Source of the DNA: Bradyrhizobium barranii subsp. apii
GTDB lineage: Bacteria; Pseudomonadota; Alphaproteobacteria; Rhizobiales; Xanthobacteraceae
Reading direction: 5' to 3'
Assembly (NCBI RefSeq): GCF_011516635.5
Contig: NZ_CP096255.1
Span: 2,788,501-2,852,500, forward strand
Length of the DNA: 64,000 nt
The notes beneath the pieces are model-generated. The model was not told the origin of the DNA. It was given only the letters and a program-made list of their open reading frames with translations, and searched no databases. Below are positions 25,830 to 37,104 of this stretch, piece by piece (position 1 is the first letter of the stretch; each line of letters begins with the position of its first letter). Position numbers and translations under genes: made by a program.

Positions 25830-28488
25830 GGCGAGGTATGTCACGACCATTCCAGGACAAGGGTATTGCTTCGTAGCGCCCGTCTCACGAACGCTCAAAC
25901 CTGTTGCTGACATCTCAAGCTTGGGTCAACGGCCTAAATTTCCGAATCGACTTGGCAGGATGATTGGCAGGGACGACGCCGTGCGTGCGATCTCCTCGCA
26001 TCTTATGGCCGAACGATTCGTGTCCATTGTCGGTCCGGGCGGGATCGGCAAAACAACTCTGGCAATATCTGTCGGCCATCAACTAACTACGGAGCTTGCC
26101 GATCAGGTTCACTTTATTGACTTGGGCTCACTTTCCGATCCGCATCTCGTGGCGGGTACGATTGGCTCGGCGCTCGGGTTTGTCGTTGACGATCGCGACC
26201 CTATTCCCGGTCTTCTGGCCGCGCTGCGAGACATCCGCGTTTTGCTGGTGCTCGATAGCTGCGAGCGCGTGATTGAGGCAGCTTCTGCGCTGGCAGAAAC
26301 CATTTTCGAGGAAGCGCCGCAAGTCTGCATCTTGGCAACAAGCCGAGAAACCTTGCGGGTCAGAGGCGAGCACATTCATTGGATAGCCCCCCTCGAGTTT
26401 CCGCCTGAGGGCGTCCATATGAGCGCACGAGAGGCGTTGGCGTACACTGCAGTACAGCTCTTTGCCGAACGCGTTGCAGCAAGTCAGCTTCGGTTCATGC
26501 TCAACGATGTCGACGCGCCGGTGGCGGCCGAGATATGCCGAAGGCTTGACGGGATCCCCCTCGCAATCGAGCTGGCGGCCGGTCGTGTGGACGCCTACGG
26601 AATTCATGATGTTGCGCGTCTCCTCGATCACAAGTTTGAGCTCTGGCGAGGCCGGCGAACGGCGTTGCCGCGACACCAGACGCTCACTGCGACGCTCGAC
26701 TGGAGCTACGACCTATTGTCGGAGCTTGAGCAAACTATCCTGCGCCGACTATCCGTTTTCGTCGGACCGTTTACGATTGAGGCCGCCTTTGCGATCGCAG
26801 CCGGAGATGATTTGGACGATTCGCAGGTAGTCGAGTCCATTGCTAGTCTTGTCGCGAAGTCACTTCTAACAGGGAACACTCGTCTCGCCATCCCTCTGTA
26901 CCGATTGCTGGATACCACTCGCGGGTATGTGCAGGCGAAGTTGGCCAAAAGCGGCGACGCAAGCCTCGTTGCTCGCCGTCATGCTGTCTATCATTTGGCC
27001 TTGTTCGAGCGCATTGGTGCCAAGCTGCCCGGCTCCCGCAAGAGCGACAATGCGTCTGACTCCAACCTCATTCGGTCGATGACAGGGGCAGAAGCGACAA
27101 TCTAACCGAAGCGTCGGTTGTCACCAATGGTCGGCCTCTCGATGAGATCCGCGTTGCGCTCGACTGGGCGCATGGCAAGTCTGGTGACCCACTGCTAGCG
27201 CTCGACCTCACGGCCGCTGCCGCACCGATCTGGATTCATCATATGCTAATAGACGAATGTCGGGAACGGACAGAGCAAGCGGTTTCCCGAATTGACGAAA
27301 AGGTAGGCCATGACGCGCGCCGGGAGCTACGCCTCTTCTTCACTTTGGCGGTTGCGCACATGGAATCGACCGGGGACGCTGCGATAATTGATGATGCGTG
27401 GTTGCGTGTATCCCGATTGGCTGAAGAACTGGATGATAACGAGTATCGGTTGAGGAGCTTGTGGGGTCTCTGGATAGGGCGATACCTAAGAGGCGATTTC
27501 CCCGGCGCACTGCAGATCGCCGAAAAGTTCGTCAACCTGCCTGATGGCGCTATCGATGTCGCTGATCGTTTCGTCGGAGAGCGGATTTTGGGAGTGACGC
27601 TGCACATCCTTGGGGACCAAGCGGGTGCGCGGCGACATCTGGAAAAAATGCTGGCAGGCTACGTCGCTCCGCCAGGGCAAATGCACGCCCTGCGATATCA
27701 GTTTGATCAACATGTGGCTGCCCGAACGTACCACAGCCAAACCCTTTGGCTGTTGGGTTTCCCGGACCAGGCAATCGAAGTCGGCAGACGCGCCTTCGAT
27801 GATGCGACGGCGCTTGGACATGAATGTTCTCTTCTCTATGCGCTTGCCTATGGCGTTTGCCCCCCTAGCGCTCGAGCTCGGCAATTCTGATGCTGCGGGA
27901 GCGCTCATCTGAACGATGCTTCATCGAGAAATGACGTTCAGGGCGATGGGGGTATGGGGCCGATGTTATTCGGGTATTCTGGAGATGAAGCGTGGCCACA
28001 CCGCTTCTGGCCTTGCCCTGCTTCGCGAAGGCTTGAAAGGCTTCCCCCCGACCGGCTTCCAAAGCCGCTATTTATTCCTTCTCGGCAATCTCGCGCTCGG
28101 TGAGTCTGGCATCGGCGATCACCGTGGAGCCAATACAACGATCGATAGGGCGCTGGATCAATCGGAAAGGAACCAGGACCGTTGGTTCGTCGCCGAATTG
28201 CTACGTATCAAGGGCATTTTGGCGCTTGATCAAGGCGGCCCGGAAGCGCCCATGTTGGCCGAAGCGCACTTCAATCACTCTCTCGAGTGGTCGCGCCGCC
28301 AAGGCGCAACATCCTGGGAGCTCAGAACTGCGACAAGTCTGGCCTGCCTGATGCAGAAGCAGTCGCGCTTCGGGGAGGCACGAGAGCTGCTCGCGCCGCT
28401 CTACGCACGCTTCAGCGAGGGGTTTACCACCGCAGATTTGGTCAAAGCTCGCTCTTTGCTGACGTTGCTGAACGAGTCGACACCCTAG

Positions 28489-28828
28489 TTGGATCAATCG
28501 GATCGCAGGTGGCGCCTTTATTCGGCGCAGAGCGAGTGCGTGTCGCAATCATACCATTCCACTAAGTGATGACGGGCCATTTACTCCGTCCACGCAGCAT
28601 CTTGTGCATCGCACAAGAGAACCTTGTTCGATTTCCGGAAAGTGCGAAGGCAGAGGTTTTAAATAGGAAATCGGCCCCTCGACGAGGGTGCTCAAACAGC
28701 CGTAAAATGTGTCAGCGGCGGTTGGCCCAGAAGTATCAACTCCGTAATGGTTTTGAACGCGGCAAGGTGTCGTTGGGAGGCTGACGATCGTACGTTGATC
28801 GACCTGTTAGGATCGGCAATGTGTTGAG
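28489..28828. other. Region between the tandem regulators
   Basis: About 340 bases with no convincing gene. It must hold the promoter of regulator B, but I cannot assign -35/-10 boxes or an operator with confidence. Confidence 0.4.
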
Positions 28829-31800
28829 ATGATCGACCGCAAAAATCCAAAGGCAGATCAAGAGATTTTGTTTGGTCCTTTCCGTTTGTCCGGTTCGCGG
28901 AGAGTTCTGGAAAAGGAGGGCGTTCCAATTGAGGTTGGGGTCCGAGCCTTCGAAATTCTGGCCGTTCTGGTTGAGCACGCTGGGAAAGTGGTCGGCAAGA
29001 AGGATTTGATCGCTCAAGTATGGCCCGGCGTCACGATCGATGAAGTAAACCTTCGTGTTCAAGTTGCCATGCTCCGTAAGGCGCTCGGCGAAGGAGACGC
29101 CGGAGCGCGCTATGTGGCAACAATTCCGGGCCAGGGCTATTGCTTCGTGGCGCCAATCTCTCGCTTGGGGCCGCTGCAAGCCGATGCTACGCACAACCCA
29201 GCCTCATTCATCGCTCGAAAGTTGCCGCCTCGTTTGACCCGAATGATTGGTCGCGATGAAGTGGTCCACGAGATATCAGGTCAGTTGTCGGAGCGACGCT
29301 TTGTGACGATGGTTGGCCCGGGCGGCATAGGAAAAACAACTGTTGCTGTCTCGGTGGCTCACGCATTGTTCGAAGAGTTTGCAGGTGCCGTATGCTTTGC
29401 CGACCTCGGTCCCCTCAATGAGCCGTCTCTGGTGGCCAGTGCGATAGCTTCGGCATTAAGACTCGGGGTTCGTTTCACTGATCCCACCAAGGGACTTGTG
29501 AATTTCCTTCGAGACAAACGGGTCCTGTTGATCTTCGATAGCTGCGAGCACGTGATCGGGACCGCCGCAGCAATAGCCGAAGAGATTTTCGTGAGCGCGC
29601 CGCAGGTGCATCTCCTCGTAACAAGTCGGGAATCGCTAAGGGTTGAGGGCGAGTACGTCTATTCGCTGGCAGCTCTGGATAGCCCGCCAGGAGATGCCGA
29701 CCTCACAGCGGCGCGGGCACTCGCCTTTCCGGCGGTGCAGCTTTTTGTGGAACGAGCCGCGGTTGGGCGGCAGTATTTCCAACTGCACGATGCCGATGCC
29801 TCGATAGTTGGCGATATTTGCCGTCGACTAGACGGAATTGCCCTCGCCATTGAGCTCGCCGCCGGCCGCGTCGATGCTTATGGCATTCGGGAAACGGCGG
29901 CGCTGCTGAACGACCGCCTTAACCTCCTTGGCGAAGGTAAGCGCACCGCGCTTGCGAGGCATCAGACCCTAAGCGCAACCCTGGACTGGAGCTACGACCT
30001 GCTTTCAGAATCTGAGCGCTTGATTCTTCGCAGACTCTCGGTCTTCGCGGGCAATTTTACTCTCGAAGCGGCTCGCTCGATCGCTGTTGGAATTGACCTG
30101 GATGACGCGCAAGTCGTCACCGGAATTGCGAGCTTAATCGGAAAATCGCTCCTCGCGACGGATGGCGACAACAAAGCGGCGCGCTACCGATTGCTCGACA
30201 CCACCCGAGCTTATGGCTTGGGAAAGCTCGCTGGGAGCGGAGAACTAGACTACATCAAACGGCGTCACGCGAGCTATTACAAACGGATTTTTGAGCGAAT
30301 CGATCACACTTCGTCCGGGGTCGAAGGCTTTTCAACGTACGCCGAGCATCTCGATAATGTGCGGGCAGGGCTCGAATGGTGTTTTTCTGACCCCGGTGAC
30401 ATTCGGGTTGGCATTGCACTCGCGGCTGCGACAGTGCGGTTGTTCTTGGAGATGTCACTATTAACTGAATGTCGTCGTTGGGCCGAGCGCTCGATCACCG
30501 CGTTCGATGAATCGGATCGCGGGAGCGCTCGCGAGATGGAGTTGCGATCAGCACTTGGACTTTCACTAATGTTTGCCACGGGAAACAGCGACGAAGCACG
30601 AGGCGCTCTTTTAAGAGGGTTGGAACTCGCCGAAGAGCTTGGAGATTTGCGGAATCAGCTGCTACTTCTCGAAAAGCTGCATGTATTCCATCAGAGGATA
30701 GGAGACTGCCACGAAGCCTTCACCCTTGCGCAGCAGAGCGAGGACGTCGCCGCAAGTCTTGGCGATAGCTCGAGTGTTGCGATAGCGAATTGGACGCTGG
30801 GGTTTTCCCACTACTTCGCGGGGGACTGCAAAAGCGCACAGACGAATTGGGGGGCGCCAATGCCAAAAGGCGATAGTTCTCGATCGTACGGGACCAATGT
30901 TGCTTTTGATCGTGACATCCAAGCGCGTACGCGATGTGGTTTGGGATCCGTTCTCTGGGTGCGTGGCTTTCCGGATCAGGCCATGAGGATCGGCAGGGAT
31001 ATAATCAAGGAGGGCGCAACTCTGAGGGACCCGTCAACATTCTGCATTTGCCTGAGTTTTACGAGCTTCACATCCCTTAGAGTCTGTCCGGAAAGATTAC
31101 CTTGGATTGCATAGCTTTCGCAGCATGAGTCGGATGGAGGCCAGCTTGAGAAAGGCGAGCGCCCTGTGATTGAAGCATTCCCAATCTTTGGACAGTCTTC
31201 GGCATCGCCCGAGCCAGGCAAAGGTACGCTCGACGATCCAGCGTTTGGGCAAGACGACGAAACGGTGAGCCTGATCGGAGCGTTTGACGATTTCGAGGTT
31301 CACGCGCTTCAGAGCGCTACGCAGCCCCTTCTGGAAATGTGGCCCTTGATATCCGCCGTCGGCGTAGAGCTTCAGAAGAAAGGGATAGAGGCCGAACAAC
31401 GTTGCCATCAGGAGCACGCCGCCGTCGCGATCCTGGATGTCCGCCGCATGCACGATGGCGTGCATCAAGAGGCCTTGCGTGTCGACGAGAATGTGCCGCT
31501 TCTTGCCCTTGATCTTCTTGCCCGCGTCGTAGCCATGGAGATCATGAGGCCCCCTTTTTCAGCGCTTTTCACGCTCTGGCTATCGATGATGGCGGCGGTG
31601 GGAGAAGCCTCGCGCTCGGCCCTTTCGCGACATTCGACATAGAGGGTGTGATGAATTTTATCGAGCGTGCCGTTCCAGCTCCACAGATCGAAGTAGCCAT
31701 ACAGCGTCGAGCGCGGCGGCAGGTCCTTGGGGATCGCGCGCCACTGGCAACCTGTGCTCAGGATGTACATCAGCCCGTTGGCAATCTCGCGCAGGTCCAC

Positions 31801-31844
31801 CGTACGCTTGTTGCCGCCGCGCTTGGCCGGCGGGATGCGAGGCG

Positions 31845-31940
31845 TGCGGATTCCGATTTATTCCGGCCGGGTATTCCGACTTGAAGCCGGCCACGATTCC
31901 GAAATGAAACCGGCCGGCATTCCGATTTGAAGCCGGCCGG
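31845..31940 (+). repeat. IS21 left-end array, four units
   Basis: Four tandem units of about 20 bp that share ATTCCGA at the start and end in CCGGCC, for example ATTCCGACTTGAAGCCGGCC. These are presumably the multiple transposase-binding sites known for IS21-family ends. The second copy of the element has five units here. Confidence 0.85.
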
Positions 31941-32016
31941 GTTTTGGAAGTCGGCGTTTTCGTTTGGGTCAGTCCTTCAGGCATCAAGTCCCTCGTTGAT
32001 CCACGAGGGGAAGCGG

Positions 32017-33552
32017 ATGCCGGCCAAGAGAGAACTGACCATGCGACAGATACGACAGATGCTGCGGCTTGCCCGTGATGGGGTGAGCGCCCGGGAGATC
32101 GGGCGCACGCTCGGGGTGGCGCGCAGCACGATCCAGGACAATCTCAAGCGTGCCTCGACTGCCGGGCTGGCGTGGCCTTTGGCGGGCGATCTGACCGACG
32201 CCGTTCTTGAACAACGTCTGTTTGCCCATGCCGGCGTCAGGCGCGGCTTCCGCCGGCGCCGGGAGCCGGATTGGGCCTCGCTGGCCTGTGAGCTGAAGCG
32301 GCCTGGCGTCAATCTGATGGTGCTGTGGGAGGAGTACCGGGCGGTCCATCCGGAAGGTTATGGCTACAGCCGGTTCTGCGATTTATTCCGGGAATTCGAG
32401 CGGCGGCTGTCTCCGACGATGCGGCAGGACCATCCGGCCGGCGACAAGGTCTTTGTCGATTACTCCGGCAAGAAGATCATGATCGTTGATCGCGCAACCG
32501 GGGTTGTGCGCGACGCGGAGATCTTCGTCGCCGTGCTTGGCGCCTCGAATTACACCTACGCCGAGGCGACCTGGACGCAGACACTTCCGGACTGGATCGA
32601 GGCTCATGTCCGAATGTTCCGGTTCTTTGGCGGGGTGCCACGCCTCGTCGTCCCTGACAATCTGAAGTCCGGCGTGCACCGGGCGTCGTTCTACGACCCC
32701 GAAATCAATCGCAGCTACGGGATGATGGCGTCCCATTACGGCGTTGGCATCCTTCCGGCACGGCCAAGAAAGCCCCGGGATAAGGCAAAAGTGGAAGCCG
32801 GAGTGCGTTTTGCCCAGACCTATATCCTCGGGCGGCTTCGCCGGCAGACCTTCTTCTCGCTGGCTGAGGCGAATGCGGCAATCGCCGCCGCGCTGGAGCG
32901 CATCAACGCCCACGTCATGCGCCGGATCGGCGTCAGCCGCCGACAATTGTTCGAGACCGTCGAGATGCCTGTCCTGGCGCCGTTGCCGGATGCCGACTAT
33001 CAGTTCGCGGAATGGCTCCTGGCCCGCGTCTCGCTCGATTATCACGTCGAGGTCGACGGCTTCTTCTACTCAGTTCCACACGGCCTGATCCGGGAGCAGG
33101 TCGACGTTCGCGCCACCACCCGGACCATCGAGTTGTTCCATCGGGGTTTGCGTGTTGCTGCTCACCAGCGCCGTTATGGCGGCCGCCGGCACGGCACTGA
33201 TCCCGATCACATGCCCAGTGCGCATCGGCGTTACGCCGAGTGGACTCCCGATCGATTCCGGCGCTGGGGGCGGTCGATCGGGCCCAACACCGAGGGGCTC
33301 GTTCTCGCCATCCTGGCCAATCGGCCTCATCCCGAACAGGGATTCCGGACCTGTCTCGGCGTGCTTCGGCTGTTCAAGGATATTGATCCCGAACGCGCCG
33401 AGCTGATCGCGGCCCGCGCGGTCGCGGTCAGCGCACTGACCTACAAGAGCATCGCCTCCATCATCGCCAACAAGCTCGAACGCAGTTCTCGCGATACCGA
33501 GGACGCGATCATCGAACATCCCAATCTGCGCGGCCCCGGTTACTTCCATTGA
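32017..33552 (+). CDS. istA: IS21-family transposase IstA
   Basis: 511 residues from the ATG at 32017 (an upstream ATG at 31927 lies in the end repeats). N-terminal HTH: MRQIRQMLRLARDGVSAREI and TLGVARSTIQDNL. The rve-type catalytic domain has DKVFVDYSGKK (first Asp), VVPDNLKSGV (second Asp) and a Glu in KAKVEAGVRF. It performs strand transfer together with IstB. This copy is intact, unlike the one at 61852-63386. Confidence 0.95.
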   Translation: MPAKRELTMRQIRQMLRLARDGVSAREIGRTLGVARSTIQDNLKRASTAGLAWPLAGDLTDAVLEQRLFAHAGVRRGFRRRREPDWASLACELKRPGVNLMVLWEEYRAVHPEGYGYSRFCDLFREFERRLSPTMRQDHPAGDKVFVDYSGKKIMIVDRATGVVRDAEIFVAVLGASNYTYAEATWTQTLPDWIEAHVRMFRFFGGVPRLVVPDNLKSGVHRASFYDPEINRSYGMMASHYGVGILPARPRKPRDKAKVEAGVRFAQTYILGRLRRQTFFSLAEANAAIAAALERINAHVMRRIGVSRRQLFETVEMPVLAPLPDADYQFAEWLLARVSLDYHVEVDGFFYSVPHGLIREQVDVRATTRTIELFHRGLRVAAHQRRYGGRRHGTDPDHMPSAHRRYAEWTPDRFRRWGRSIGPNTEGLVLAILANRPHPEQGFRTCLGVLRLFKDIDPERAELIAARAVAVSALTYKSIASIIANKLERSSRDTEDAIIEHPNLRGPGYFH

Positions 33553-33566
33553 AAGGATTATCCAGC

Positions 33567-34319
33567 ATGCTCACCCATCCCACCCTCGACCTGCTGCATA
33601 GCCTTGGTCTCCACGGTATGGCCAAAGGCTTCAAGGACCTCGATGCCCAGTCCGAAGCGCGCAGCCTCGAACACGCCGAATGGCTGGCGTTGCTCCTGGA
33701 ACACGAGAAAACGCTGCGCCAGCAAAAGCGGTTCGAAAGCAGAGCTCGAGCCGCCAAGCTGCGTCATGCCGCCTGCGTCGAGGATGTCGATTACCGCGCT
33801 ATCCGCGGCCTCGACCGCACGCTCTTTCTAAAACTCGCCGCTGGCGACTGGATCCGGGCACGACATAATCTCCTTGTTACCGGGCCGTGCGGCGTCGGCA
33901 AGAGCTGGCTCGCTTGTGCCCTCGGCAACAAGGCTTGCCGAGACGACTTCTCAGTTGCCTACCATCGTGTGCCGCGTCTCTTCGCCGCTCTCGCACTCGG
34001 CCGCGCCGATGGCCGCTATACCAAGATGCTGCGGGCGATCGCACGACTTGATCTGCTGATCCTGGACGACTGGGGACCAGAACCTCTCGACGCCGACCAG
34101 CGCCGTGATTTGCTCGAAATCGTCGAGGATCGATACGAAGCCCGCTCGATTATCGTCACCAGCCAGCTGCCCGTCGATCGCTGGTACGAAATCATCGGCA
34201 ACCCCACCATCGCCGACGCGATTCTCGATCGCCTCGTCCACAATGCCTACCGCATCGAACTCAAAGGAGAGAGCCTCAGGAAGCAGAAGCAACCCGCTCA
34301 AGATCAACCGGTCTCTTGA
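33567..34319 (+). CDS. istB: IS21-family transposition helper ATPase IstB
   Basis: 250 residues from ATG 33567, with GAAAGG 12 bases upstream; a TTG at 33549 overlaps the istA stop. AAA+ motifs: Walker A GPCGVGKSW, Walker B LLILDDWG, sensor-type VTSQLPV. IstB oligomerises on DNA, resembles DnaC, and helps IstA select a target. The same protein is encoded by the second IS21 copy. Confidence 0.95.
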   Translation: MLTHPTLDLLHSLGLHGMAKGFKDLDAQSEARSLEHAEWLALLLEHEKTLRQQKRFESRARAAKLRHAACVEDVDYRAIRGLDRTLFLKLAAGDWIRARHNLLVTGPCGVGKSWLACALGNKACRDDFSVAYHRVPRLFAALALGRADGRYTKMLRAIARLDLLILDDWGPEPLDADQRRDLLEIVEDRYEARSIIVTSQLPVDRWYEIIGNPTIADAILDRLVHNAYRIELKGESLRKQKQPAQDQPVS

Positions 34320-34375
34320 CCTTCCCAGCCCTCGACGACATCATGAAATTGACCCATGCGAACGACGCCACGGGT

Positions 34376-34447
34376 GGCCGGCTTCAGATCGGAATACCCG
34401 GCCGGCTTCGAATTGGAATGCATGGCCGGCTTCGTCGGAATCCGCAC
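34376..34447 (+). repeat. IS21 right-end array, three units
   Basis: Three inverted units of the same CCGGCTTC...GGAAT motif found at the left end lie directly inside the right terminus. They are probably transposase-binding sites. Confidence 0.8.
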
Positions 34448-35321
34448 GAGGCGCGATCAGCGCCCACTCCTCGTCGGTCAAGTCGCTCGGATAGCGCAGG
34501 CGGCTGCGGTCGTAGCGTGCACGGTTCTCGGTAGTCCACATTGCGGCGCGTCCCCATCGAATCAGGCCGCTCACCTTGAATCACAACCGATTCATTCGAC
34601 TCAACATGTTTTGGAACAGACACTTAGGATCGGCAATCAGACGGACGCGGCGGATATGATTGGGCGTCTCCTCGCTCACGCCAGAAAGCATTCTCTTGGG
34701 CCTTACGAAGCGATCGGCATTGGTCTTAGGGGGACTCTGCTGATTAATCGTGGTCAGGCCGAAGAAGGGGTCGGCATGGTGCGAGATGCTATCGAAACCC
34801 TGCATGTCGGCCGGTATGAGTTGCACAACCCTGCGTTCCTCGCCGCTTCCGCAGAAGGGTTGCGGATGCTGGGCCAATATGAGGAGGCGTTCAGACAAAT
34901 CGACGAAGCCATCGCCCGAATTGAAAGAAACGGGCAACTGCTCTTTCTACCGGAGTTCCTGAGGATCAAGGGGACCATCGTCATGGCCGCTCGGCAAGCA
35001 GATTTGTCCCAAGCTGAGGCCCTTTATCTGCGCGCGCTAACAGTTGCGGGCGGGCAGTCTGCTTTGGCTTGGGAATTGCGGGCGGCGACAAGCGCGGCCA
35101 GATTGCGAGCTATTCAACATCGTATCGAAGATGCTCGAGCTATACTTGCCCCGATCTATAGTAGGTTTACCGAAGGGTTTGAAACCGCCGATCTGAAAGA
35201 CTGCAAGGCAGTATTGGATCGGCTAGGTTAGTCTGAGCGGATCTGGCGAGTTGCGTGGGTGGACTGCAACGATTTTTGCGTGCCGGGGCACGGCGCCACA
35301 CATGGCAAGTGAGAGGCAGCA

Positions 35322-36508
35322 ATGACATTATTTCGAGCGGCATTGGCCTTTGTATTTTTGGTCTACGGCAGCTCCCTCGGGCTAGCAGACAGCGTCATGG
35401 GCGAGATCCGCGTCGGCCAAACGCTACCGTATAGTGGGCCGCTATCCAGCTTTGGTATCATTGGTCGGGTCCAAGAAGCCTACTTCGCCAAAATCAACGC
35501 GGAGGGCGGCATCAACGGCCGAAAGGTAAAATTCATCAGCGTGGACGATGCCTACTCTCCTCCCAAAACCGTCGAGCAGACGCGTAGATTGGTGGAGCAG
35601 GAGGGGGTGTTGTTGATGTTCGGCTCGCTAGGAACTGCGACCAACAGTGCAGTTCATCGTTACCTAAATGCGAAGGGCATTCCGCAGCTGTTCGTTCTCA
35701 GTGGGGCTACGAAATGGGCTGACCCAAGAAAGTCTCCATGGACCATGCCTGGAATGCTCGCCTACGAAACCGAGGGGCCATATACGCCAAGCACATCCTG
35801 CAGAACATACCTCACGCCAAGATCGCAATACTGTCACAGAACGACGATTTTGGCCGCGACTATGTGACGGGTTTCAAGCGAGGCCTGGGAAACGAAGCAA
35901 AAGCCGCAATCGTCGCCGAAGAAAAATACGAGACGAGCGCGCCAACGATTAGCTCTCAATTGGCGACGTTGAAGGCGTCTGGCGCTAATGTGTTGTTCGG
36001 CGTCACGATCGGAAAATTCACGTCGCAGCTCATCAAAGGAGTGGCCGAACTCGGCTGGAAGCCGGACGCCTTCTTCGTTCCGGCGTCGGCTTCCTCGATC
36101 TCGTTTCTCGAGCCAGCGGGTCTCGAAAATGCGATTGGGTTGATTTCGTCGAGCAATCAGAAGGACACGATCGATCCTCAATGGGCCGGTGACGCCGGCG
36201 TGAGCGACTTCCTGGAGTTCATGAAGAAATACCTGCCCGGGGCAGACCTAAACAATTCCAACTATTCCGCGGGCTATCATTATGCGGGACTTCTGACGAG
36301 AGTTCTGCAAGCGTGCGGGAAGGATCTCAGTCGTGAAAACATCATGCGCCAGGCCGCATCACTTCGTGAGATTGCGCTGCCGCTACTGTTACCCGGAATA
36401 ACGGTAACGACCGGCCATGAGGATTACTTGCCGTTCCAACAATCGCAGCTGCGGCGCTTCAACGGAAAGAGCTGGATTGGCTTCGGTGACATACTAGACG
36501 ATCGGTAG
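35322..36508 (+). pseudogene. Liv/HAAT-type solute-binding protein, frameshifted
   Basis: Frame one (35322-35770) has a signal peptide ending near GLA, then EIRVGQTLPYSGPLSSFGII and INAEGGINGRKVKFISVDDA. After MLAYETEG the protein continues in another frame as AIYAKHILQNIPHAKIAILS and DFGRDYVTGFKRGLG to the stop at 36508. A 1-base loss near 35780 explains it. The full protein would be about 395 residues and periplasmic. There is no permease or ATPase beside it. It lies 90 bases after regulator B, so it may once have been a sensory or target partner of that regulator. Confidence 0.82.
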
Positions 36509-36665
36509 GCGCGTCTCGATCGCGTCGATCCACCGACCAATCTGCCGGCATATCGCACTCTTGGACCAACTGCCGCTGCTGAACGTTCATAAAATCAAGC
36601 GACTGGCAAGAATGGGCCGCGTTTTGCGCGTTTCAGTGGGGTTGGCTAGTTGATGGAGCGTCCAA

Positions 36666-36872
36666 ATGGCAGATTGTGTGATTGTTCGAGCCTACGGAAG
36701 GCAATTAGATCAATTGCGTGCAGAAGCGTTCCGCATTACACGAGGACGACAAATCGACTGGTGGATAGACCGTGGCGACAAAGGGAGGCATTTTTACTTC
36801 GAGAGTGCTGAAGCAAAACAAGCGTTCACCTCAATGTGCGACAACTTCGCCGTCCCGTACGTCGAAGCCTAA
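36666..36872 (+). CDS. Small hypothetical protein
   Basis: 68 residues beginning MADCVIVRAYGRQLDQLRAE. The RGRQIDWWIDRGDKGRHFYF stretch then an EAKQAFTSMC helix suggests a compact alpha/beta unit. Codon use is like that of the intact genes nearby. I do not recognise a family and it has no clear operon partner. Confidence 0.5.
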   Translation: MADCVIVRAYGRQLDQLRAEAFRITRGRQIDWWIDRGDKGRHFYFESAEAKQAFTSMCDNFAVPYVEA

Positions 36873-37104
36873 TCATTTAATCTAATCGTGGCTGTCGCTC
36901 TTGTTCGTTCTCGCGTGTACCGCACTGGCGATCCGGCTGGTTGCGGCCGCGGTTTGCGCGGAACCCTCCGACTCGATCCCACTTTGTTGTTCGCTGGGAT
37001 GGGCGGCGCGGGCGAGCAGATGGAATTGCGAAGCGCGAACAGGTCTGTTGGATCGTCCGGCACCGTGGTGAGTGAAGACCGCGAGTCAAGTCCGGGCCGT
37101 GTCT

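Larger units (their letters stand above)
24102..28488 (+). pseudogene. Winged-helix STAND regulator A, broken by IS256 copy C and frameshifts
   Basis: The N-terminal 99 codons (24102-24400) are an OmpR/CadC-type winged helix (FGPFKLVPEQRRLEKSG, DILAVLVEHAGEVVSKKDLL). IS256 copy C sits between GAR and YVTTIPGQGYCF with duplication GGCGAGGTA. Past the element come an NB-ARC-like NTPase (GPGGIGKTT, VLLVLDSCERVI, GIPLAIELAAGRVDAYGI) and a helical-repeat region. The reading frame shifts near 27080, shifts again near 27850, and meets a TGA near 27910 before the repeat region resumes to 28488. It matches the neighbour at 28829 throughout, so it is a decayed tandem paralogue. Confidence 0.88.
31845..34447 (+). 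mobile_element. IS21-family element, copy 1
   Basis: About 2603 bp with ends TGCGGATTCCGA at the left and the same sequence inverted at the right, carrying istA and istB. It is flanked by the 6-bp repeat GAGGCG (31839-31844 and 34448-34453; one base at the right end is ambiguous). Each end carries several copies of a 20-bp motif. Its target is the IS5-family element around it. Confidence 0.92.
31097..34541 (-). pseudogene. IS5-family transposase, interrupted
   Basis: The N-terminal 32 codons (from ATG 34541, MWTTENRARYDRSRLRYPSD) are separated from the rest by the IS21-family element. The remaining part comprises a first frame to about 31465 and a second frame 31468-31097, joined by the same A5G5 slippery stretch as in copy 2. 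It cannot be translated as one product, so this copy can move only if transposase is supplied by the other copy. Confidence 0.85.
31080..34623 (-). mobile_element. IS5-family element copy 1, interrupted by an IS21-family element
   Basis: The outer ends read GAGTCTGTCCGGAAA (left) and, in reverse complement at the right, GTGTCTGTTCCAAAA. TTA flanks both sides (31077-31079, 34624-34626), a 3-bp duplication of the TNA type seen in parts of the IS5 family. Without the inner element it is 935 bp, against 936 bp for the intact copy at 46851-47786, which differs by at least a 1-base indel and one substitution. Confidence 0.88.
28829..35231 (+). pseudogene. Winged-helix STAND regulator B, split by a nested IS5/IS21 insertion
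   Basis: Joining 28829..31079 to 34627..35231 gives one clean frame of 952 codons. Order: a CadC-type winged helix (about 15-105), an NTPase with GPGGIGKTT Walker A, RVLLIFDSCEHVI Walker B, LLVTSRESLR sensor-like stretch and GIALAIELAAG (about 135-420), HQTLSATLDWSYDLLSE, then helical repeats to the end. Such proteins combine a DNA-binding head with an ATP-driven oligomerisation switch and a repeat-based sensor. Apart from the insertion after codon ~750 it is intact, so the interruption is recent. A truncated protein with head, NTPase and part of the repeats could still be made. Confidence 0.9.

Noticed and set aside
25123..27105. A 660-codon frame running from inside IS256 copy C into the regulator
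   Set aside because: The first 236 codons are antisense transposase sequence; only the part after 25829 belongs to the regulator.
31845..31940. Short spaced repeats that might look like a CRISPR array
   Set aside because: Units abut the IS21 end, vary in sequence and have no unique spacers. They are transposase-binding repeats; no cas gene is present.
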